Origin: Closterium sp. NIES-65
Taxonomy: Eukaryota; Streptophyta; Zygnematophyceae; Desmidiales; Closteriaceae
NCBI GenBank assembly: GCA_948144175.1
Contig: CANXME010000875.1
Location: 897,501-961,500 of the forward strand
Direction of reading: 5' to 3'
Length of the DNA: 64,000 nt
The notes beneath the pieces are model-generated. The model worked only from the letters and a program-made list of their open reading frames with translations. It was not told the origin of the DNA and did no database searches. Positions 1 through 10,215 of this stretch are shown in pieces. Within the stretch, counting starts at the first letter, position 1. Every line of letters starts with the position of its first letter. The translations under genes and the position numbers were made by a program.

Positions 1-3000
1 AGCGACGGGTCAGCAGTGGAAGGAGCAAACCCAAGAGCCGCAAGCGTAGTCCTCACTGTGTCGTGCCACTCACGCGGTGCCTGGCGGAGACCGTAGACTG
101 GCCGTCGGAGGCTCCACTGGGTGCCAGGAGGGAAAGTCCCAGTGAAGCCAGGCGGACGGCGCAGCCAGATCTCCTCGTGCAGGCTACCCTGCAGGAACGC
201 AGTGCTGAAGTCGAGAGAGTGAAGCTCGTAGTCGCGCTGAGCGGCAACGTGCAGCAGCACCCGAAGAGTAGTCATCTTCGGAGTGGGAGAGAAGGTCTGA
301 AAGTAGTCAACTCCCTGCCGCTGACTGAAGCCACGAGCGACGTAACGCGCCTTGAAGACAGGCGGAGAGCCCGGCGGCCGCTTCACCCTGAAGATCCACA
401 TGCCACTGACGATGTTCGCCCCAGGAGGGGGAACTGCGTCAACGTAGGTGCCTGTGGACTTCCAGGAAGCCATCTCTGCATCCATAGCTGCCTGCCACTG
501 AGAGGAGTAGGGACCCTCTACAGCCTCCGCGTAAGAACGCGGAGTCGGGATGTCTAGTGCATCCGGGTCTCCCTCAGGGGCAAGCAGTACAGACGCGAGA
601 TGAGGTGAAGCAGCGGCTAGACACTGTAACTCCTCCTGCCTGTCCTCTAGGACGTCCGTGCCAAGAGCACACTCACCCCCGACGGACGGAGGACAGACAG
701 ACGCAGACTCAGCAACAAGACTAGCAGCGTAGTCTAAGCGACAGCGAGCAGCAAAGTCGACAAGCTCAGTGAGTAGGGCAGACGCAGCAGAAGACTCGAA
801 AGAAGGGTCAGTGACGACAGTAGCAAGGAAACGCGTGACAGTAGGACTGGCAGCACGCAGAGAGTCCGACGCAGGGTCGGCAAGCGCAGGAAGAGAGGAC
901 GCAGGAGGAGAAGGCAAAGGGGCACGCAGAGGAGCAGTGGACGGACGCAAAGACATCTGGTGCGTGCCAGGGACAGGAGGAGGACGCTGACGCGAACCGC
1001 GACCAGTAGCGCGAGCAGGACGAACAGGCGACGCAGGACGAGACGCAGGCTCACGATGCTCAGCAAGACCTCCAGTAGGACCAGTGTAAGGAGAGGGAGC
1101 AGGTAGTGGAGAGGAAGGCTCCAGCAGGGACTGCGACTGGACAGGCGGTGGACTCTCTATTGGAGGAGAAAGACCAAGAACCTGCTGCAGGAGCGGAACG
1201 AAGTACGGTCGAGGCCGCTCAGCAGCTCCAGGCGCAGCAGGGACAGCTCCAGCACCCTCAGTGACAGCACCAGGGCCACCAACTCCTCCAGCAGCAGGAC
1301 CAACAGCAGCAGTCTCAGCACCAACACCCTCAGCAGCGCCAGCTCCAGGAGGACCCGCAGGCCCAGCAGCTCCGGGACCGGCAGCACCAGCACCCTCGTC
1401 AGTCGAAGAAGGTCCAGCTCCAGCTCCAGCAGCACCCCCAGACTCAGCAGCACGCCTCCAACGACGAGCGAACCACTCGCGCAGCTCCTGTGGAGAGAGA
1501 GGCTCCCGGGGAGGCTGAGCAGCAGGAGAAACCCCAGGCGCAGCAGCTCCAGACGCAGCACCCCCAGGCTCAGCAGCTCCAGACACAGCACCCCCAGGCG
1601 CAGCAGCTCCCAACTCAGCACCCCCAGGCTCAGCAGCTCCCGACTCAGCACCCCCAGACCCAGCACCTCCAGTGACAGCACCCCCCGGCGCAGCACTCCT
1701 AGGCTCCGCACCCTCCGCACTAGCACCCCCAGGCTCAGGACCCCCAGCAGCAGCTCCTCCAGGCTCAGCACCCCCGCGGACAGCACCCCCAGAGTCAGCA
1801 CCCCCAGGCTCAGCACCCGGAGCAGCACCAGAGTCACCAGTAACCTCGACCGGGTCAACGGCGTCTACCTGGGACACACCTGAGGGAGCAGGAACCTGAG
1901 GGGGAAGGGGGTCTACCGGGGGGGGAACCGGCACAAGGAAGTCCGGGGGAGGGGGGAGGGAAGGAGTGCGGTAGGGGAAGAGACGGTAGAAGGGGACCGA
2001 CTCGTCGAACGTGACGTCCTGGGAGGACAGAACACGACGAGAGGAGGGGTGGTAGAACTGCCACCCTGGGGCGTCAGTGGGGAAGCCAAGGAAGACACAG
2101 GGAGCAGCACGAGGGGACAGCTTGTCCGCAGACAAGTCGCGGACAAACGCCCGAGATCCCCAGACACGAAACACAGACGCATCGCCAACCTTCCTCGTCC
2201 ACAGCAAGGCTGGGGACATCGCAGGCCTAGAGACCCGCGGGTGAAGGTTGAGCTGATGCGCCGCGTACCTCACCGCAAACGGCCACAGAAAATGGGGGGC
2301 AGCCGCATGCATCATGGACGTACGAGCGACATCCATGACCATGCCAATGCGGCGCTCAGCAATCCCATTTTGCTGTGGTGAGTCCGGAAGCGTGAATGTC
2401 TGGCGGATCCCCCGTGCACGACAGTAGTCTCGCAGAAGGCGAGAGGAGAACTCTCCGCCTCTGTCCGAGTGCAGACGCAGAACAGGAAAGTCAGAGCCGA
2501 AGCTCTTCCTGAGCTGGAGACGAGCCTCGCGGATCCAGTCGATCAGCACCTCAGTGACAGCACCCTTGCTGCGCAAGGGGAGGACTGTGGTGTAACGCGA
2601 GTAGTCGTCAACCACCAACAGGAAGTAGCGCTCGTAACCCTGCCCACGGACGGGGGCCGGGCCCCACACATCCATGTGAAGCGTCTGCAGCGGAGCCTCT
2701 GTCGGGGGGAAGTGGGAGGAGTGAGGAGTAGCCCGGAGGCGACCCTCGACACAGGGGACACAGGAAGGCCCTGGCCCGGGGGGGGGAGGAGGGAGAGACC
2801 GGGGAAGACCAGAGACAAGGACACGGGAAGCCATGCTCCGAAGACGAGGCAAGGAGGGGTGGCCAAGACGGTGGTGCCACAGGAGAGTCTCGTGAGACAG
2901 GAGGCGACAGGAACAGGGGGCAGACTCAGGACCTGACCGGGACGCAGCAGCAAACACCTGACCTGACGCAGCTACCCGACCAGACACAGGGACAGGAGGA

Positions 3001-4944
3001 GACGAAGTGGTCAGGGTGTAGAGACTCGACCCCGGCCGACGCGAAAAGGTGGCCAGGTGTCGGCCTGTGTCTGCGTCCGTGCAGTGGGTCACCCGCCGCC
3101 TCGCAGGAGTGAACTGGTGAACCCCCGCATCCTGTAGGTCCGCACCACTCACCAAGTTCGTAGAGAACGAGGGAAGGTACAGACCAGACAGGGTGCCCGA
3201 AGGGGCAGCCGGACACGGGGGGACAGTGGAGAAGTGAGACAGGACAGGACCCCCAGAGGGGTCAGCAAGGGAGACCGCAACCGGTCGGCCAAGTGGCGTG
3301 AGAGTAGTGCGGTCTCGAAAGAAGGAGCGCGAAGCCCCAGAGTCAAGTGTGAAAGTGAGGGAGGACGAGGGTGACGCAGTACCTGAGAGCGCAGTCTCAC
3401 CAGCACCTGAGAGCGCAGTCTCACTAGTACCTGAGAGCGCAGACGCACTGGCACCTAGAGCAGCAGCCTCACAAGTACCTAGTGCAGCAGTACCAATGCC
3501 CGGGTCGGGCTGGAAACACCGGTAACCCTCATTCTCCTCACTATAAGTCACAGCATACATAGCAGAAAGGATAGCATCAAAATCAAGATCAAAGATCGCT
3601 ACACCAGCCCTAAGGAGCTCATCCCAGCGAGGGATCTCACTAGCCCCGGGGAACTGCTGACGCCAAGCGTCCGTCAGGCGGCCAAAGCAGCGCTGGGTGG
3701 AGTGGGCACCCCCACACTGCTCACCCGCGCGGTCGCCGGAACGAAGAACGTAGGCGCAGGGACCAGTACCCCCACCCCTCTGACGCGCAGCGTACCACTC
3801 ACGAAGCTGCTGAGGCGGAGGGATGTCCCGCGAACGCTGCTGCTGCTGCCGCTGCAAGCGCTGGCCACCACCACCGCCGCTCCGCTGCTGGGTACCACCA
3901 CGACCAGCTCCACCTCCTCCACCACCACCGCCTCCTCCGCCGCCGCCTCCACCGCCTCCACCTCCACCGCCTCCACCTCCACCGCCTCCACTCCCGCTGC
4001 TGCCTCCACCACCACCGGTGCCACCACCACCACCGTCTCCGCCGCTGCTGCCACCACCACCACCACCACTACCACTACTCCCGCCGCCACCCCCACTCCC
4101 TCCGCCGCCCCCGCCGCCACCGCCACCGCCCCCTCCAGCTCCGCCCGCGCCCTTGCCCCCCTTGCCCTTGCCAGAGCGACGTCTCCCACTAGGGGCAGAC
4201 GCCGCGCCGACCGACTCAAGACCAAGCAGGTCGGCCGCAGCAGCAGAGGCAACAGAGGGCAGCAGGGGGGAAGGAGAGCACCCCTCAAAGATGGGGGTGC
4301 GAGGGTCACCACGAGAGGCACCAACAGCGACTATGCTCTTCTCCGCTGCGAGGAGGGCCTTCTCGAGGAGGTCGACGGTGAGAGTGGTGGGACAGACTGC
4401 GAGAAAGTGGTCCCTGACTACGCGGAGGGAGTCAGGGAGGCGCGCGACTACGTAGTAGAGAGTGATGTACATGGGGGGGGGGGTTCTTAGCGCAGAACTC
4501 AGCAGGAAGGGCGGCGCGGTAGCGAGTGTCACTAGTGCGGAGGTGCGTAATGAGGTCAGCGACAGTGGGAAAGGCAGAGAGGTCAGGAAAGAGGTAGGGA
4601 AGCATGAGACGGCTCAGTGCAGCAGTGGCAGGAGAGGAGTAGCGCGCAACTACAGCGTCGTACAAGGTCTGAGCACTCTTGTACTGACTAAAATGCGCAC
4701 GCTCAGAGGTAGGGAGGTGGCGACGCACAGCAAGACGTGCAGCAGCATCGCGGGTGGCCCACTGAGAGCGGACAGTGGGATCAGCATCGGCAGCAGGAGC
4801 AGGAGAGGCGCCAGAGGTGAGGTCAAAGAGAGAAAGGCTGTCAGCTCTGTCGCACTGTAAGAAAAGCTGAAGGTCATCTAGCCAGACCTCAAAATCAATG
4901 GCGCGACCCTCGGCGTCAAAGGCTAGGACACTAGGGGTGGCCAT
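1..4944 (-). CDS. Copia A Gag-Pol polyprotein (partial, one frame change)
   Basis: Gag starts at the ATG at 4944 (MATPSVLAFDAEG), a start shared with the other copies. After about 150 codons the frame changes at an 11-base C run (4473-4483). From 4472 down to base 1 I found no stop in the pol frame wherever I translated it. Visible parts are a long poly-Gly tract (about 3890-4180), a C-x13-C-x3-H-x4-C motif, the protease core DSGAS (3344), pre-integrase WHHRLGHPS (about 2870), integrase with MDVWGP, SDRGGEF and PQQNGIAER, the GAEPGGA repeat linker (about 1500-1850), and RT with its first catalytic Asp in LDFSTAF (about 210). Protease, integrase and RT share one codon phase, which suggests a recent and possibly functional copy. 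The YVDD box lies outside the window. Confidence 0.85.
4473..4483 (-). other. C11 homopolymer at the gag frame change
   Basis: The run follows AlaLysAsn codons of Gag. Eleven Cs put the upstream Gag frame out of phase with the downstream Met-Tyr-Ile-Thr-Leu frame; ten would be in phase. Translation in the Gag frame stops about 14 codons later. Copia C has 17 Cs and E has 16 at this point, while H has no pure run. It may be a slippage site, a replication error or a sequencing error. Confidence 0.6.
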
Positions 4945-5039
4945 GATGACGACAGCAAAGCAGTGCAAGCAGTAGGGAAAGAGGGCGCAGTGACAGAGGG
5001 ACTGTGCTCACCAGGCAGGGCAGGCCGTGCAGCTCGACA

Positions 5040-5890
5040 GAAAAGCAGAGCGGCGACCGGGCGGCTCGGGTGTACAGCTGCTCAGCTCCCGGGCGGCTCG
5101 GCGGCAGGGCGGCTCGGGTGCAGGGCGGCTCGGCTCCCGGGCGGCTCGGCGACGGACGGCTCGGGTGCAGGGCGACTCGGCTCCCGGGCGGCTTGGCGAC
5201 TGGGCGGCTCGGCTGCCCGGCCGCCCGACTGCTGCAGGTGAGGCGGCGGGGTCGCGTGAGAGAACCGGGGCGGGGCCGCGAAGGGGCCGGCGGTAGGGCC
5301 GCGTAGGAGTCGGCGGCAGGGCCGGCGGTAGGGCCGGCTTAGGAGCCGGGGCAGGGCCGCGTTGGAGCCGGCGGCAGGGCCGCGTAGGGGTCGGCGCAGG
5401 GCCGAGCAGAGGCCGGCGGCAGGGCCGCGTAAGGAGCCGGCGGACAGGGCCGTGAAGGAGCCGGGACGGGGCCGCGTGAGAGCCGGCGCGGGGCCGAGTA
5501 GGAGCCGGCGGCGGGGCCGCGTAGGAGCCGGGGCAGGGCCGCGTAGGAGGCCGGCGCGGGGCCGCGTGAGGGGCCGGCGGCGGGGCCGCGTAAGGGGCCG
5601 GCGCGGGGCCGCGTAAGGGGCCGGCGGCGGGGCCGCGTAAGGGGCCGGCGGACAGGGCCGCGTAGGAGCCGGGGACGCCGCGTAGGAGCCGGCGCGGGGC
5701 CGCTTAGGAGCCGGCGCGGGGCCGCGTAAGGGCCGCGTAAGGGGCCGGCGCGGGGCCGCGTAAGGGCCGCGTAAGGGGCCGGCGCGGGGCCGCGTAAGGA
5801 GCAGGCGGCGGGGCCGCGTAAGGGTCAGGGCGGGGCCGCGACAGAGTGGGCGGCGAGGCCGCAGGGGAGAGGGCGACTCGAGGGGTCGCT
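5040..5890 (-). repeat. GC-rich tandem repeats in the copia A leader
   Basis: Short degenerate units built on GGGGCCGCGTAAGGGGCCGG (plus-strand reading) repeat dozens of times between the primer site and Gag. The tract is CpG-dense with no shared long reading frame. Every copia copy here has its own leader repeat of this kind, so it belongs to the element rather than to the host. Confidence 0.85.
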
Positions 5891-5957
5891 AAAAAAAAAC
5901 CGCGCCTCGGGGCGCGCTTCGGTGGGCCAAAAAAAAAATCGGTCCTGGAGGGACCTA

Positions 5958-5968
5958 GCTCTATACCA
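5958..5968 (-). promoter_or_regulatory. Primer binding site of copia A
   Basis: The minus strand reads TGGTATAGAGC directly after the LTR. It resembles the plant copia site TGGTATCAGAGC, complementary to initiator Met-tRNA, with one base missing. The same 11 bases follow the LTRs of B, C and E. Confidence 0.8.
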
Positions 5969-6100
5969 TGTGAAACAATGAGAAGAGGAATGAATGACTA
6001 AGTCACAAATTGGTACAAATAACAAACCCTAGGAATCTGTACCCCATATGTGCTACCCCACTATAGCCTACAAACATGTATCAGCTATAATGTTCTGACA
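5969..6100 (-). repeat. 5' LTR of copia A (132 bp)
   Basis: It starts TGTCAGAACA and ends TTTCACA in minus orientation, with TG..CA ends. It aligns along its length with the LTRs of C, G and H. Confidence 0.9.
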
Positions 6101-6660
6101 CATACGCCATGGCTGGCATATTGCTGATATGCTAAAATACGCTGGGCGGGCAGGAAAAACTTTTTCCCAGGCAGATTTCACCCTCGAACTGTAGGGAGTA
6201 GGGGACGCCATGGCGAGGAAGTACTAAAGCTAGGAGAGTTTGAGCTCGACGAGAGTCGGACGAAATGCAAGATGAGAAATGCGGGATTGAATGAAAGAGG
6301 AGCTGTTTAGGGATTGAGATGTTCGAACTAGTGAAAGGGGGAGGTGGGGTTTGGGAGGTTGAGAGGGGTGGTGTGTGGTTGGGGATGTGGGAGGGGTTGA
6401 ATTTTGAATTTCGAATTGCAGACAGGAGTTGGGCTCTGTGCGAGCTCGAGGGTTCAATTCTCGCTGTCGCAAATTCTTGCAATTTTTTATGGAGTTTTTT
6501 TTTTTTTTTTTTAATTTTATTTTATTTATTACCGGGCTGCCCCTGCTTATTTTAGGATTTCCAGGTGTATTAGCGTGTTGCGTACATACGCTAGCGTATA
6601 AACGCAATACGCCCACCCCCCAAGGGCGTATCTGCCAACGTAGCATGGAGCGAGAGCAGT
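6101..6660. other. Spacer with tRNA-like tail and long T run
   Basis: No convincing gene. Around 6445-6470 the plus strand contains GGTTCAATTCTCGCTGTCGC, which resembles a tRNA T-arm or Pol III B box with 3' acceptor strand. A T-rich run follows at 6495-6530, the usual look of a tRNA-derived SINE tail. No A box or 5' half was identified. Self-complementary pieces (tacgctagcgta) occur near 6590. The local AT content is higher than in the flanks. Confidence 0.3.
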
Positions 6661-6899
6661 GAGTGGTTGAAGGGAGTGGGAGGTGGTCGGCAAGGCTTTG
6701 TTTCGTACGTTGTGATGTGTCAACAATAAATCAAGACCATGTTCTAGTTTCACAAGGTTCACCATTGTTGCTGCAGCGAAGAGGAATGCAGCCACAACCT
6801 TGCATGTTGCTGCTGCTATTGCTGATGCATTCGTTGCACTGTCTTCTACTCCTGTCATTGCTGCTGCAATCATTCTGTTGTTTTTACTTTGTTACAGAT

Positions 6900-7480
6900 G
6901 CTCCTGTCATTGCTGCTGCTGAGATTAAGGCCACTGATGGTGGTTTTGGTCTTGGGTTTGTTGTCGCAAAACCTGCAGCAGTTGCTCCAGAATTAGCCCA
7001 ACACCATGCTGCTCTTGTTGTTGGCCAATCTCATGTTGCTCTCCCTGCTGCTGCTGCCCTCCCTGCTGCGCATTCTGCAGCAATTGCTGCAGGAGCAGCA
7101 TCATTTGCTGCCCCTGCTGCTGCTGCTGCTGCTGTCCCTGGCACTCCTGCTGTCCCTGCTACTGCTGCTGCTGTCCCTGCTGCTGCTGCTGCTGTCCCTG
7201 CTGCTGCTGCTGTCCCTGCCGCTGCTGCTGTCCCCGCCGCTCCTGCTGTCCCTACTGCTGATACTGCTCCTGCTGTCCCTGCCCCTCCTGCTGTCCCTGC
7301 TGCTGATGCCTATGCTGCTGTCCCTGCCGCTCCTGCTGTCCCTGCCGCTCCTACTGTCCCTGCTGCTGCTGCTGTCCCTGTCGCTCCTGCTGTCCCGGCT
7401 GCTGCTGCTGCTGTCCCGGCTGCTGCTGCTGCTGCTGCTGGTGTCCCTGCTGAGTCACACCCTGCAGCTGTTTCCGTCTC
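6900..7480. repeat. CTG/CAG triplet-rich tract
   Basis: Runs of CTGCTGCTGTCCCTG-type units. The plus strand would encode Ala/Val/Pro or Leu repeats and the minus strand Gln-rich sequence. Several frames stay open only because of the repeat. Confidence 0.75.
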
Positions 7481-8628
7481 TGATGTCGTTGCTGCATCTG
7501 CAACCTTCTCAACTGGCGGCGTCGCTTCTGCCCCAACTTCATACGCTTTTGTTCATCCCGCATTTCCCCGTTGTGGTCCGCTGGGTTATCCACAACGGTT
7601 GATTCTTCTGTATCAGGTACTTGGGTATGGTTTGTATGGCCCGTTGCCTCTGAGTCCGCCCCTGTTCCTTCCTCCACCACAGCCGCTGGCCTCTGATCCC
7701 TATTTCTTGGTTCGGGAGCCACTTGTCTTTGCTGACGAACGTGTTGCATCCGCCTCAGTCTAAAACGAACCATATTGTCACCATTGTTTTGCGAGGCATC
7801 ACCAGGTGTGGGATTGTTGTGGTCAAATCCCATCTCACCTGCCACTCCACCGCTCCCTGCTGCTCCTCCCCTTCCCGCCCTGCTCCCTGCTCCTCCCCTC
7901 CCTACCCCGCTCTCGGCTGCTCCTCCCCTCACCGCCCCACTCCTTGCTGCTCCTCCCATCTCGGCCCCACTCACTGCTCCTCCCCTCTCCCCCCCACTCC
8001 CTGCTACTCCTCCCCTTCCCCCCCCGCTCGCTGCTGCACCTCCCCTCCCTGCCCTGCTCCCTGCTGCACCTCCCATCTCTGCCCCGCTCCCTGCTGCTCC
8101 TCCCCTCCCTGCCCCGCTCCCTGCTGCTCCTCCCCTCCTGTCCCGCTCTCGGATGCTCCTCCCCTCCCTGCCCCGCTCTTGGATGCTCCTCCCCTCCCTG
8201 CCCCGCTCTCGAATGCTCTTCCCCTCCCTGCCGTGCTCTCGGATGCTCCTCCCCTCCCTGCCCCGATCCCTTCTGCTCCCCCCCTCACCGCCCCACTGCT
8301 CCCTGCTCCTCCCCTCCCGGCCCCGCTCCCTGCTCCTCCCCTCCCGGCCCCGCTTCCTGCTCCTCCCCTCCCCGCCCCACTCCCTGCTCCTCCCCTCCCC
8401 GCCCCACTCCCTGCTCCTCCCCTCCCTGTCACGATCTCGGCTACTCCTGCCCTTCCCGCCCCGCTCTCTGCTCCTGGCCTCCCTGCCTCGCTCCCTGCTG
8501 CTCCTCCCCTCCACGTCCCACTCCCTGCTCCTCCCCTCCCTGTCACGATCCCAGCTGCTCCTGCCCTTCCCGCCCCGCTCTCTGCTCCTGCCATCCCCGC
8601 CCCACTCTCTGCTGCTCCTCTCCTCCAT
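7351..8628 (-). CDS. Hypothetical repetitive ORF (Arg/Ser/Gly then Gln-rich)
   Basis: A 425-codon ORF. The first half is a degenerate GGKGRSSRERGREG-type repeat. A non-repetitive basic/acidic stretch follows at about 7480-7800 (containing DNMVRFRLRRMQHVRQQRQ), and then a poly-Gln end. I recognise no family. The same bases are open in other frames on both strands, as expected for simple repeats, so coding is doubtful. Only the non-repetitive segment resembles ordinary protein. Confidence 0.2.
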   Translation of the reverse strand: MEERSSREWGGDGRSRERGGKGRSSWDRDREGRSREWDVEGRSSRERGREARSRERGGKGRSSRDRDREGRSREWGGEGRSREWGGEGRSRKRGREGRSRERGREGRSREQWGGEGGSRRDRGREGRSIREHGREGKSIRERGREGRSIQERGREGRSIRERDRRGGAAGSGAGRGGAAGSGAEMGGAAGSRAGRGGAAASGGGRGGVAGSGGERGGAVSGAEMGGAARSGAVRGGAAESGVGRGGAGSRAGRGGAAGSGGVAGEMGFDHNNPTPGDASQNNGDNMVRFRLRRMQHVRQQRQVAPEPRNRDQRPAAVVEEGTGADSEATGHTNHTQVPDTEESTVVDNPADHNGEMRDEQKRMKLGQKRRRQLRRLQMQQRHQRRKQLQGVTQQGHQQQQQQQPGQQQQQPGQQERQGQQQQQGQ

Positions 8629-8745
8629 GCCCCACCCCCTTCTGCTCCTCCCCTCCCTGCTTTGCTCTCGGACGCTCCTCCCCGCTCCCCCAATCCACCA
8701 CTCTCGGCTACACCTCCCCTCTCCCCCAATCCCCCACTCTCTGAT
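7840..8745. repeat. CTCCC/GCTGCTCCTCC minisatellite
   Basis: About 900 bp of imperfect 24-30 bp units such as CCCTGCCCCGCTCCCTGCTG, strongly pyrimidine-rich on the plus strand. Confidence 0.8.
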
Positions 8746-8871
8746 GTTGTTGGATTTGATAACCCCACACCCCCCGAGCGCGTGTTTCCGTTGGTTCCTG
8801 AGGTGCTGAGTCCGTTAAATGCCTTGCCAAATACTTCACGGAGTACGGTTGGGACTGCCTGTTGGACACCA

Positions 8872-9081
8872 TGTTAGAATATATTTGCTGTCTAGCCTGC
8901 AGTGGGGTACTCTGTAATGAGTACAACCCAATTTAGGGTATTGTACTTGTATCCCAACTCTTGCTAGTGAAATCACTTCTCTTTCAAAAACCTCTCAATA
9001 CTTTCCTCCTCACCCTCGAACTCGATTACCTAGGCACCTAAACTATGGCTTCTAAGCCTACCTTTGCTTAACATTTTGAGA
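8872..9081 (+). repeat. 5' LTR of the non-autonomous element (210 bp)
   Basis: It starts TGTTAGAATATATTTGCTG and ends directly before the primer site. The last bases are TTTTGAGA where the family has TTTTCACA, so the terminal CA has decayed. Confidence 0.75.
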
Positions 9082-9249
9082 TGGTATTAGAGCTTAACGC
9101 TCCTGGCCTGTGGGCCCACTCGATTCCGCTGCCCTATTGTGTGTCGTGCGCCCCGTGGCGCGCGACCACCTATTTTTCTTCCCGCCACGCGCTCGGGGCG
9201 CGTGGCGGTTTTCTGCCCGCCGTGCGCCCCGAGGCGCGCGGCGGGTACC

Positions 9250-9480
9250 TACCTCGTCGCGGCGTCTTGGGGGCCCGCGCGCTGGCCCCGACCATCGCCT
9301 CGTCGCGGCGTTTTGGGGGCCCGCACGCAGGTCCCTCCTGTCGCCTCGTCGCGGCACTTTCGGGGCCCGCGAGCCGGCCCCTCCCGTTGCCTCATCGCGG
9401 CACCTTAGGGGCCTGCTCGCGGTCCCCTCTCGTCGCCCGTCGAGGCACTTTCGGGGACCTGCGCGGCTCCCTAGCACGCC
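9250..9480 (+). repeat. Tandem repeat, about 55-60 bp unit, about four copies
   Basis: Units begin near CTCGTCGCGGC and contain GGGGCCCGC. They form the GC-rich leader of the non-autonomous element. Confidence 0.6.
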
Positions 9481-9529
9481 GCCCTTTAGGGCACAATAGG
9501 GGCCGCGCCCTTCACCTCCCCTACCTCCT

Positions 9530-10215
9530 ACTTTCCGCTGCAGCAGCCCCAGGAGCAGCCGCCCCAGCAGCAGCCCCTGGAGCAGCAGCCCCTGGAGCAG
9601 TAGCCCCAGCAGCTGCAGCCCCTGGAGCGGCCACCCCAGCAGCAGCAGCCCCTGGAGCCGCTGCTACTGCAGCAGCCACCCCAGCAGCAGCAGCCCCTGG
9701 AGCAGCAGCAGCAGCTCCAGGAGCAGCCGCTCCAGCAGCAGCCCCTGGAGCCGCCCCAGCAGCAGCAGCCCCGGGAGCAGCCGCCCTAGCAGCAGCCACT
9801 GGAGCAGCCGCCCCAGCAGCAGCTGCCTCTGGAGCGGCCACCCCAGCAGCAGCAGCCCATGGAGCCACTGCTACTGCAGCAGCCACCCCAGCAGCAGCAG
9901 CCCCAGGAGCAGCAGCAGCAGCTCCAGGAGCAGCCGCCCCAGCAGCAGCCCCTGGAGCCGCCCCAGCAGTAGCAGCTCCGGGAGCAGCCGCCCCAGCCGC
10001 AGCCACTGGAGCAGCCGCCCCAGCAGCAGCTGCCTCTGGGGCGGCCACCCCAGCAGCAGCAGCCCCTGGAGCAGCAGCAGCAGCTCCAGGAGCAGCCGCC
10101 CCAGCAGCAGCCCCTGGAGCAGCCGCCCCAGCAGCAGCAGCCCCTGGAGCCGCCCCAGCAGCAACAGCCACTGGAGCAGCCGCACTAGCAGCAGCCGCCC
10201 CTGCAGCAGCCGTGG
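9530..10215 (+). repeat. CAG/CCC-rich repeat encoding Ala-Pro-Gly runs
   Basis: Imperfect GCAGCAGCCCCTGGAGCAGC units keep frames open on both strands (Ala/Pro/Gly on plus, Ala/Gly on minus). A larger block near 9640-9780 is repeated at 9840-9970 and 10030-10160, so there is higher-order duplication. No domain is recognisable. Confidence 0.7.

Larger units (their letters stand above)
1..6100 (-). mobile_element. Ty1/copia LTR retrotransposon A (5' part; runs off left edge)
   Basis: Minus-strand copia element with a 132-bp 5' LTR (5969-6100), a Met-type primer site, a GC-rich repeat leader and a gag-pol frame that is still open at base 1. Domains read leftwards: Gag, poly-Gly, protease, pre-integrase, integrase, Gly/Ala linker, RT fingers and palm. 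The rest of RT, RNase H and the 3' LTR lie outside the window, so the target duplication cannot be checked; bases 6101-6105 (catac) are one candidate half. This is the least damaged copia copy here. Confidence 0.93.

Noticed and set aside
63-557. Plus-strand ORF of 164 codons at the left edge
   Set aside because: It is the antisense of copia A RT; the minus strand gives clear RT motifs in this stretch.
1157-1858. Leu/Val-rich minus-strand ORF of 233 codons
   Set aside because: Frame-shifted reading of the GAEPGGA linker; similar Leu-rich shadows appear at the linkers of B, C, E and G.
3823-4455. Poly-Pro ORF on the plus strand
   Set aside because: Antisense of the poly-Gly part of copia A Gag.
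7840-10215. CRISPR array or centromeric satellite
   Set aside because: Units are imperfect, contiguous and low-complexity, with no constant repeat and unique spacers, and are confined to one element or spacer.
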